64,000 nucleotides of DNA from the NCBI RefSeq assembly GCF_011030405.1, contig NZ_JAAJTJ010000006.1, positions 1 to 64,000 on the forward strand, read 5' to 3'. This document shows, piece after piece, positions 27,289-33,603 of this stretch. Position 1 is the stretch's first letter. Every line of letters starts with the position of its first letter. The DNA is from Parapedobacter sp. SGR-10. Its GTDB lineage: Bacteria; Bacteroidota; Bacteroidia; Sphingobacteriales; Sphingobacteriaceae. The notes beneath the pieces were generated by a model. It made no database searches. It was not told the origin of the DNA and worked only from the letters and a program-made list of their open reading frames with translations. Both the position numbers and the translations under genes were made by a program.

Positions 27289-27615
27289 CCTTTTTGATTT
27301 TTAGACGAAAAATAAAGAACACCCACGGCTTGCCCCCATATACCAAGCGTGACAAACCCTCCTCCAATTATAATAAAATTAACATATAATAACAAATTAT
27401 ATCAAATCATTTTTTCTTGTTTTTTGATGCCATGTCATATGGTGTACGAAAAAATATGAGCACAATCCGTACACGCATGCATTATTTAGGATAATACCAA
27501 TAAAAGACACAAGAGCCACCCTACCTACTCCCCCAGTTTTCACTAAAAAGCTTCCCATATTGCATTATATCCGTGATAATCGTAAGTTTGCTTATTACCA
27601 ACTGAAAATACGGAA
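27289..27615. other. Intergenic region between acpP and the IPExxxVDY gene
   Basis: About 330 bp, A+T-rich, between divergent genes. It holds upstream sequence for both promoters. GGATAATACC near 27489 resembles half of the mannan operator but lacks the second arm. No gene or stable hairpin was seen. Confidence 0.5.
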
Positions 27616-28116
27616 TTGAACAAAATTACCTTCAAAATTGATTTTGACTTTGACCTGGAATTGGATTTCACCCTCATAGGCATCAGTACGTCGTTGCGGG
27701 ATTATCGTCTGTGCCATTTCATCAACAAACGGACAGGCTTAAACCTTGTCTTCGGGAAGGAGTCTCCCCTCGACCACAACGGTAATGTAAAGAATAAAAA
27801 TCAGGACGAACTGGATTACCACATTCTACGCGAAAGAGGCAAAAACAAAAAAGAAGCCACCTACCATTACCAAATTTATCGTTATTGTAACGATATCTTC
27901 GAATACGAGTATTACCTTGTCAACAACAAAAGTATAGAAAATGCTGTTTTGATTCCCGAAGCTTCCAATTTTGACTATTTCCTACTGATAAAGCACTATA
28001 TCGACAAGGAAGATATTTCTCTGCTGATGGAACAAATAAAATCCATCCCTGAGATCATATTGGTAAAAGAAATTGATCCAATTACATTGAAATCTAAAGA
28101 AAATCTAATATTTTAG
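27616..28116 (+). CDS. IPExxxVDY family protein
   Basis: A 166-residue soluble protein with the family's naming block near the C-terminus, here LIPEASNFDYFLLIKHY (IPE, three residues, then a D-Y pair). This is a Bacteroidota family of unknown function usually found directly before pyruvate kinase, as here (98 bp upstream of pyk). The only reasonable start is TTG, giving MNKITFKIDFDFDLEL. Acidic and aromatic N-terminus, no membrane segment. Confidence 0.85.
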   Translation: MNKITFKIDFDFDLELDFTLIGISTSLRDYRLCHFINKRTGLNLVFGKESPLDHNGNVKNKNQDELDYHILRERGKNKKEATYHYQIYRYCNDIFEYEYYLVNNKSIENAVLIPEASNFDYFLLIKHYIDKEDISLLMEQIKSIPEIILVKEIDPITLKSKENLIF

Positions 28117-28214
28117 CACATTATTTCGAAAGTGTACATTTTACACCATGAAATTGTCAGTTTTAAATAATTTCTCTGTTAAGTTTTTCTGAAATAGAGC
28201 CAAACATCCGACAA

Positions 28215-29645
28215 ATGAAAAAAATTCAAAAAAGAACAAAAATAGTAGCAACTCTCGGACCAGCATCAGCCGATAAGGAAACGCTCTCCCGAATGATTGC
28301 AAAAGGTGTAGATGTATGTCGTCTTAATTTTTCGCACGGCAGTCAGGATGACCACCTCAAGGTCATAGAGACAATCAATATTATCAATGATGAATACGGT
28401 TACAATGTAGGTATCCTTGCTGACCTTCAAGGTCCCAAGATCCGTATCGGAAAGATGAAAGAGGGCGGTGCTATCCTTGTAAACGGATCAACCATCGAGA
28501 TGACTACACAAGAGCTTATAGGCGACGAAAACCGCATCTATATCACGTACGAAAATTTTCCTAACGATGTAAAAGAAAACGAAATCATTCTATTGGATGA
28601 TGGGAAATTACAGTTGCGTGTCCTATCGACAAACCACAAAGACTCTGTAATCTGTGAAGTAGTACACGGTGGAGTACTGACGTCTCGCAAAGGCGTAAAC
28701 CTGCCCAACACAAAAGTCTCTATCCCCTCATTGACCGAAGAAGATCTGGACAACCTCAACTTTGCCCTGGATCATGGTGCGGATTGGATCGCCATGTCTT
28801 TTGTAAGGTCGGCTGAAGATATAATCCAAGGTAAACAAGTTATCGCAGCAAAAGGTAGCCATGCAAAGATCATAGCCAAGATCGAAAAACCAGAAGCTAT
28901 TGACAATATTGACGCCATTATCGAAGCCACAGACGCTATCATGGTAGCACGTGGTGACCTTGGGGTCGAAATGCCTATGGAAGAAGTGCCCGGACTACAG
29001 AAAACAATCGTGCAAAAATGCCGTAACCTCTCCAAACCGGTCATCATTGCGACTCAAATGTTGGAGAGCATGATTACCACACCTCGTCCTACCCGCGCCG
29101 AAGTAAATGATGTGGCCAACTCCGTACTCGACGGCGCAGATGCTGTCATGTTGAGTGGCGAGACTTCCGTCGGTGAGTTTCCCGAAATTGTGATCGAGAC
29201 CATGGCCAAAGTAATCACGCATGTAGAAGCGACATCATATCCTTATTATAGTGCCAAAGAAGACAGCTATACAGATATGAGCTTAATTCCTGACGCTATC
29301 TGCGGATCTTCAATATTCCTGGCCGAAAAAACCAAAGCTTCGGCTATAGCAGTCATGACCGCTTCTGGCTATACAGCTTTCGAAATATCCAGCTACCGTC
29401 CAGATGCCAATATCTATGTATTCACCAGCAACAAAGGCCTTTTGAGACAACTGAGCCTATTGTGGGGTGTACGAACATTCATCTACAGCAAGTATGAAAG
29501 TACAGACGGGACCATTCACGATGTCAACGAGCTGCTCAAAGAAAAACAGTTGGTAGAATCGGGACAGATTGTGATCAATACGGCTTCTACCCCACTGCAT
29601 GTAAAAGGAAAAACAAATACGATACGAGTATCGGAAGTGAAATAA
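28215..29645 (+). CDS. pyk: Pyruvate kinase
   Basis: A 476-residue glycolytic enzyme converting phosphoenolpyruvate and ADP to pyruvate and ATP. Substrate and metal motifs: KIVATLGPAS and CRLNFSHGSQDDH at the N-terminus, ADLQGPKIRIG, AKIEKPEAIDNID, IMVARGDLGVEMP, and the signature IATQMLESMI. The C-terminal allosteric domain is full length. Usual bacterial length. A large inverted repeat begins two bases after the stop. Confidence 0.97.
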   Translation: MKKIQKRTKIVATLGPASADKETLSRMIAKGVDVCRLNFSHGSQDDHLKVIETINIINDEYGYNVGILADLQGPKIRIGKMKEGGAILVNGSTIEMTTQELIGDENRIYITYENFPNDVKENEIILLDDGKLQLRVLSTNHKDSVICEVVHGGVLTSRKGVNLPNTKVSIPSLTEEDLDNLNFALDHGADWIAMSFVRSAEDIIQGKQVIAAKGSHAKIIAKIEKPEAIDNIDAIIEATDAIMVARGDLGVEMPMEEVPGLQKTIVQKCRNLSKPVIIATQMLESMITTPRPTRAEVNDVANSVLDGADAVMLSGETSVGEFPEIVIETMAKVITHVEATSYPYYSAKEDSYTDMSLIPDAICGSSIFLAEKTKASAIAVMTASGYTAFEISSYRPDANIYVFTSNKGLLRQLSLLWGVRTFIYSKYESTDGTIHDVNELLKEKQLVESGQIVINTASTPLHVKGKTNTIRVSEVK

Positions 29646-29647
29646 AA

Positions 29648-29685
29648 ATCGTGTAGAGACGCAATGCATTGCGTCTCTACACGAT
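29648..29685 (+). terminator. Perfect 38-bp palindrome behind pyk
   Basis: Arms of 19 bp (ATCGTGTAGAGACGCAATG and its exact complement) meet with no loop at CAATG|CATTG. It probably ends the pyk transcript, but there is no T run, and the TAGAGACGCAATGCATTGCG core looks like a mobile palindromic repeat rather than a plain terminator. Confidence 0.7.
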
Positions 29686-29691
29686 AAGTAA

Positions 29692-29812
29692 GGTATCCCT
29701 TGTGGGTACCCTATTATCCGGGCAACCACATGGGTCACCCCTAACATCGGCCATACGTAGGGGCAAATAATGATTTGCCCGATTCATAGGGGCGAAACAT
29801 CTTTCGCCCCTA
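29692..29812. repeat. Cluster of four further hairpins between pyk and the HEPN gene
   Basis: In order: GGTATCCC/GGGTACC (one bulge), a weak GGGCAACC/GGGTCACCC stem, GGGCAAAT/ATTTGCCC with an AATG loop (29761-29780), and TAGGGGCGAAA/TTTCGCCCCTA with a CATC loop (29787-29812). Together with the 38-bp palindrome this gives five inverted repeats in 165 bp. The last two resemble GTAGGGGC-type short repeats seen in other bacterial genomes (recollection). Confidence 0.8.
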
Positions 29813-29850
29813 CCGTTGTTATTAATTTTCACGTGTCTATCAAATCCTGT

Positions 29851-30639
29851 CTACGCAGTATCCTGAAAGTGATCAAAAATATCCCCTGCATTTGTGTGCA
29901 AGGATAGCATCTTCCGCTCCAGTTGCTCCAACACATCAATATCGATCTGAAAATTGTCCTCATAACGGGTAGCCCGGTATATATCTTCCAATATCTGGAG
30001 CAGATAAATATCGGTGTCTCTTTCTTCATCAAAAATAGATACGTACATAGCACTGATCTCTTTGAGATAGAGATGATGGCAACGGATGGAATGTGTGATC
30101 CGTTCTTTGGCAACGAGCAGAAGCTGCAGATACCTATAGGTCAACTCCATGGCTTGATGTAGCATAAAGGAAGCCAATGGATATTTACCGTGATCCTTGA
30201 AATAGTAATATCCTTCTTTAAATTCGTCTATCTTCTGTCTCTCCCTATCATGCAAGGCCATGGTCAATTCCATACACCTCTCAAGATCAAAGTTTTTCGG
30301 CACAGGCAGAAAGTCCGAGTTTTCCTTTTGATAGATGAGTTTATGAGGTTGGCAGGAAGTAAATAAGAAAAGATTGCCCTGCCGTATTTTGTCTTTTGCC
30401 TGGAATGCGATGTAGCACAGCACCCTGTACTGTGTAAACTCCCGGATGCTGTACAATATCTTGGGCACCAATCCACCCAATGTCTTTATATATTTGTTGG
30501 ATACGAGGATAATCAACTCATAGGGAGCTGTGGCACGTTCATAGCAGTTGAGATAGATACACTCGATGTTGTATCTCTGGATCAATGTATGGACTATCGA
30601 TTCTGCACCGTCCGATTTTTCTGGATAGAATTGTACCAT
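29851..30639 (-). CDS. HEPN-domain protein with unknown N-terminal domain
   Basis: A 262-residue soluble protein. The C-terminal half (about 115-245) is an all-helical HEPN-like domain: MALHDRERQKIDEFKEGYYYF, then YPLASFMLHQAMELTYRYLQLL and ERITHSIRCHHLYLKEI, where the HH pair sits at the usual HEPN 'TH.L' position. The first ~110 residues (IECIYLNCYE, YELIILVSNKYI) suggest a degenerate nucleotidyltransferase-like fold; no GSxxxG/DxD catalytic motif is seen. HEPN proteins are often RNases or act with nucleotidyltransferases. The strict RxxxxH RNase motif is not clear, so activity is uncertain. It lies 6 bp behind a large unknown gene. Confidence 0.65.
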   Translation of the reverse strand: MVQFYPEKSDGAESIVHTLIQRYNIECIYLNCYERATAPYELIILVSNKYIKTLGGLVPKILYSIREFTQYRVLCYIAFQAKDKIRQGNLFLFTSCQPHKLIYQKENSDFLPVPKNFDLERCMELTMALHDRERQKIDEFKEGYYYFKDHGKYPLASFMLHQAMELTYRYLQLLLVAKERITHSIRCHHLYLKEISAMYVSIFDEERDTDIYLLQILEDIYRATRYEDNFQIDIDVLEQLERKMLSLHTNAGDIFDHFQDTA

Positions 30640-30645
30640 AGCATA

Positions 30646-31776
30646 TCATATTTCGGGTTCATATTTTAGGATGTCGTTAAATACGAGCAATACCGCCACG
30701 AAATCCAATACTTCGTCGTATTGAGACCATTTGCCGACTTTGACCGCTTGGTTGCTGAGCACGTCTTCCAAGCAACACTCCAACATATTCCGCCATTCGG
30801 ACAAGGTCTTTTTCTCAAACTGCCGGCGAAGGTATTTCCACGGCTTTTTTATCCGCTTGCGGATGATGCGGTAGATTGCAGTCTTCTTGTCATCGGGATA
30901 TTTCCATTTGGTATTTATGTCGGTTTCTTGGGCCATTATTTCTTGATTGCAGACCCAATAACTCTCCAATACAAAAAGAAAATCATGAAAATAATAGAGC
31001 ATATTGGCTGGATTGCCGTGTAGCTTCCAAAAACCGTCCTTGTAGACCACACCTCGTGCGATTTTCAAAGCTTTGGTCAGATCTTCCTTTGCCGAATATT
31101 CATACAGATGATAGATATCATGGTGATAGTCGTATAGCGTCTGGCGTGCGTTGAATTCATTTTTTTCTTTGGTCAATATTTCGATGTCTTTGGGAGACAA
31201 CGTGTTAATCTGCTCGTGTTGGTCGATGATGTGCAAGGCTTGGATCAAAGAATCCATTTGCTTCAATGACTCTACCACATACGCGTCAAATTCCACAGCG
31301 TACTTGACACAGGTCGGCATCAGCCCCTCAAACAATAGGTTGAACAGGTCACTGCGCAATGCTTGAAGTGGCATACCACTGTACACATTTATCAATATCT
31401 TGTAGGCTTGTGAGATGTGGTCTATCCCCGTCACAGACTCTTTTCTGCCCTTTGTAGAGGTGTCGGTCTCGATCTGATTGTACGGTATGATTAGCTTTTC
31501 ACTGAGGGCGTGGTCGGGTCGTATCTTCTCTATGAGCCAACCGGCCTCGAATAGGCGCATTAGTTTTTTGTACTTTCTGTAGACGATCAAGGGCGAATCG
31601 TATGTCAACCAATAATTCTTCCGTACTGCCAGTGCAAAGAGTTCGAACAGTTCGTCCTGCAAGTGTACAGGAGATGACCATTCCTGAAATACCTCTTCCA
31701 GAACCGCAAACGGATTTAGGATCTCGCCTGCTGTCAAGAGCGTGATATTATCGCTTTCGTATTCTACGTGGTGCAT
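30646..31776 (-). CDS. Uncharacterised protein co-transcribed with the HEPN gene
   Basis: A 376-residue soluble protein I do not recognise. It is mostly helical, with a basic stretch RIIRKRIKKPWKYLRRQFEKK in the C-terminal third and many aromatic residues (YDYHHDIYHLYEYS, NMLYYFHDFLFVLESYW). No membrane helix, signal peptide or catalytic motif is evident. The ATG giving MHHVEYESD is preferred over a TTG nine codons upstream. It is the first gene of a two-gene unit with the HEPN protein (6 bp gap). The basic helix suggests nucleic-acid or partner binding, but that is guesswork. Confidence 0.6.
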   Translation of the reverse strand: MHHVEYESDNITLLTAGEILNPFAVLEEVFQEWSSPVHLQDELFELFALAVRKNYWLTYDSPLIVYRKYKKLMRLFEAGWLIEKIRPDHALSEKLIIPYNQIETDTSTKGRKESVTGIDHISQAYKILINVYSGMPLQALRSDLFNLLFEGLMPTCVKYAVEFDAYVVESLKQMDSLIQALHIIDQHEQINTLSPKDIEILTKEKNEFNARQTLYDYHHDIYHLYEYSAKEDLTKALKIARGVVYKDGFWKLHGNPANMLYYFHDFLFVLESYWVCNQEIMAQETDINTKWKYPDDKKTAIYRIIRKRIKKPWKYLRRQFEKKTLSEWRNMLECCLEDVLSNQAVKVGKWSQYDEVLDFVAVLLVFNDILKYEPEI

Positions 31777-31920
31777 AACATTATGGATTTTGTTTCTTGG
31801 CAAATGAATACATATCTGCTCATGTACCGAACCAAATCCGCTTGTATAATACCATTTGAAGGTAGTATTCTACCGGGTGCATGACAAAAATCCGTTATCA
31901 CATAGATAAGTCGTCTTTCT

Positions 31921-32000
31921 GTCATCCTGAACGCAGTGAAGGATCTTTACACATGAATAAGTTATGTGGTTTTAGATCCTTCGGCAAGCCTCAGGATGAC
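31921..32000. repeat. GTCATCCTGA-type hairpin repeat, copy 1
   Basis: Left arm GTCATCCTGA...AAGGATCT (31921-31946) and right arm AGATCCTT...TCAGGATGAC (31974-32000) are inverted complements at both ends, with a 27-nt loop. It matches the copy between rpsH and rpsN in inverted orientation. It lies about 86 bp upstream of the XRE gene. Confidence 0.85.
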
Positions 32001-32072
32001 ATACGAGCATCTGTCGTACACCCTATTTTACCAAACAGGAATATTTTGTATCTTCACTGCTGAAATATTTAT

Positions 32073-32080
32073 TAACTTTG
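32073..32080 (+). promoter_or_regulatory. Putative -7 element of the XRE gene (TAACTTTG)
   Basis: TAACTTTG fits TAnnTTTG exactly but lies only 5 bp before the ATG, so the predicted transcript would start at or about the ATG: a leaderless mRNA or a misplaced start. TTTG at 32045-32048 is 24 bp upstream, slightly too far for a normal -33. Confidence 0.45.
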
Positions 32081-32085
32081 GACTT

Positions 32086-32493
32086 ATGAGTACGACCAAC
32101 ACAACAAACCATATCGGTAGAAAAATCAGCCGCATCCGCGAACTGCGTGGCATGAAGCAGGAAGCTTTGGCTATGGAACTTGGTGTAAGCCAACAAACGG
32201 TATCCAATATCGAGAAAAGTGCTTCTATTGAGGCAGATTTATTGGCACAGGTCGCTAACATATTAGGCGTTACTCCGGAAGCGATTGAGAATTTTAGCGA
32301 AGAGGCAGTGTTCAATATTATTAATAACACCTATAATAATACAAGTAGCGATAATTCGACTTTGATCGCTAGTTCGGTAAATTACCTGCCTACCTTTAAT
32401 GCCGCTGAGAAAATTGTTGAATTATACGAGCGCCTATTAGAAGCCGAAAAATCTAAGGTGGAGTATTTGGAGAGGTTGTTGAAGGATAAGTAA
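32086..32493 (+). CDS. XRE-family helix-turn-helix protein
   Basis: A 135-residue protein. The HTH domain covers about residues 10-65: GRKISRIRELRGMKQEALAM, then LGVSQQTVSNIEKS. After a polar linker (NNTYNNTSSDNST), the last ~30 residues EKIVELYERLLEAEKSKVEY form a predicted coiled coil for oligomerisation. A longer in-frame reading upstream crosses the repeat and is not coding. I recognise the overall layout as a common Bacteroidota regulator type of unknown targets. No toxin or phage gene is adjacent. Confidence 0.8.
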   Translation: MSTTNTTNHIGRKISRIRELRGMKQEALAMELGVSQQTVSNIEKSASIEADLLAQVANILGVTPEAIENFSEEAVFNIINNTYNNTSSDNSTLIASSVNYLPTFNAAEKIVELYERLLEAEKSKVEYLERLLKDK

Positions 32494-32698
32494 GGGCATG
32501 GATGAGGACATACGACAGGATTCGCACCAGCGAGGATAGCAAAACAACCCTCAGCAATATATTAACTACAAATTAACTTTACATCTCAAACATTCCGAAG
32601 TTTTGTACCTCAAAAATTTAAAGCGTGCTAAACGCCTTATCTTACCTTTATATACAAGATCAGATTTTATTTCTTGAAAATTGACCTATATTTTTAGC

Positions 32699-32784
32699 AA
32701 AATTGCTTAGGCAATTTTGGAAACTCACCGAAGCAACTTTGTAAAAAGACTTCGGTGAGTTTGAAAAATGGCCGAAGTCTTTTT
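32699..32784. promoter_or_regulatory. Hairpins with mutually exclusive pairing (attenuator-like or small RNA)
   Basis: AAAATTGC/GCAATTTT form a first hairpin (32699-32718). AAACTCACCGAAG (32721-32733) pairs perfectly with CTTCGGTGAGTTT (32750-32762). AAAAAGACTTCGG (32743-32755) pairs perfectly with CCGAAGTCTTTTT (32772-32784). The last two share CTTCGG, so only one can form at a time. The second ends in a T run like a terminator. No gene follows closely on the + strand (the kinase begins about 820 bp on). Confidence 0.6.
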
Positions 32785-33025
32785 GAAAACGCTCTGCTCA
32801 AAAACCCAAACACTCGCAAAAAGAAATAAAAAAAAACAAATAGGTTAACAAAAGTTTCATCAAAATAAACCGAATTTATTTGTTTTACCAAACCAGGGCG
32901 TCATATGACAACATTTAGTTGCGCTCTACAGGAGCATAAATAATGTATGTCATCTAGCAAACATGAATTCATAACAATCCACAAATCCTATATATGGTCT
33001 AAGAACATGTTTAAATTTTGTAATA

Positions 33026-33128
33026 AGCCCCATTAGGGGCTGACTTTTGGTAATATTTATGTGTCCCTTAATAAAAGCTCCATAGGAGCGACCTTGATTT
33101 ATCAATCAAAAGGCCGTCCCTCTGGGAC
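33026..33128. repeat. Four-hairpin intergenic element
   Basis: AGCCCC-ATTA-GGGGCT (33026-33041), GCTCC-ATA-GGAGC (33077-33089), CCTTGATT/AATCAAAAGG (33092-33113) and GTCCC-TCT-GGGAC (33116-33128). The GCTCCATAGGAGCGACC core is like short multi-hairpin repeats common in related genomes (recollection). Confidence 0.65.
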
Positions 33129-33170
33129 TTCCTTAATTCCATAATGCCATTTTGGTAAAAAAGTAAAGGC

Positions 33171-33352
33171 AATTATATACTTTAGCAACCAACCCGTCAT
33201 TTCGACGAAGAATGAGGAGAACCGAGTGAAACGAGCTCTACGAAGTAAAATCTATGGATGAATTAGATTAATTTCCCATTTGGCCATAGATTTCTCTTCG
33301 TCGTACCTCCTCATCGAAATGACGACAAAGCTTGGTTAAAGAAATATATAAT
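33171..33352. repeat. About 180-bp long palindromic, MITE-like element
   Basis: Nested inverted arms: AATTATATA/TATATAAT outer, CAACCAA/TTGGTT next, CGTCATTTCGA...TGAGGAG against CTCCTCATCGAAATGACG, and AAATCTATGG/CCATAGATTT inside. It encodes nothing. A fragment of the same family lies near 1.2 kb. The outer-to-inner nesting suggests a non-autonomous mobile element or large folded RNA; no target-site duplication was identified. Confidence 0.7.
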
Positions 33353-33543
33353 CACTAAAGTAAATATTGAAATTTAAACACTACGTGAATTGCGGAGCAA
33401 TCATTCATACCATTAAAAAACTAACATGAATGAATAACCATCCGTCTCTGTCCAATTTACAGATGTTTCGGCAAGCCTCAACATGACATAATACTCAGTT
33501 TTCATAAGATGTAGACAGCTTCTAAAAAAGCTGACAAGCAAGC

Positions 33544-33560
33544 TGTTAAATAGTGTTAAA
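33544..33560 (+). promoter_or_regulatory. Candidate response-regulator box (TGTTAAA direct repeat)
   Basis: TGTTAAA-TAG-TGTTAAA: two identical heptamers exactly 10 bp apart, one helical turn, the form of OmpR/PhoB-family boxes. It ends 26 bp before the -7 element of the kinase gene, suggesting autoregulation by the response regulator in the same operon (inference). Confidence 0.5.
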
Positions 33561-33586
33561 CGCATTCTAACACCCGTTTTCATTCC

Positions 33587-33594
33587 TATTTTTG
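33587..33594 (+). promoter_or_regulatory. Putative -7 element of the kinase/regulator operon (TATTTTTG)
   Basis: Exact match to TAnnTTTG, 9 bp before the ATG of the histidine kinase. There is no -33 TTTG; the heptamer direct repeat lies upstream instead. Confidence 0.55.
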
Positions 33595-33603
33595 TATAGT
33601 CCC

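Larger units (their letters stand above)
32494..33543. other. 1.1-kb non-coding region rich in inverted repeats
   Basis: No convincing gene on either strand between the XRE gene and the histidine kinase. 32494-32690 shows nothing clear. Then follow the alternative-pairing hairpins, an imperfect CTC-TACA-GAG stem with TGACA flanks near 32910, a four-hairpin stretch, a 180-bp palindromic element, and one lone arm of the GTCATCCTGA repeat (CGGCAAGCCTCAACATGACA, about 33469-33488). Confidence 0.6.

Noticed and set aside
27224-27367. 48-codon N-terminal extension of acpP
   Set aside because: It crosses the predicted promoter and has aromatic/basic composition unlike any acyl carrier protein.
27489-27498. 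GGATAATAC resembling the mannan operator
   Set aside because: The second palindrome arm TTATCC is missing and neither neighbour is a glycan gene.
31966-32085. 40-codon N-terminal extension of the XRE protein
   Set aside because: It reads through the hairpin repeat (translation of the repeat arm) and then hydrophobic filler; the HTH family begins at the later ATG.
32694-32891. 65-codon open frame on the minus strand across the hairpins
   Set aside because: Its sequence is dictated by the inverted repeats and A+T-rich DNA; no start signal or family.
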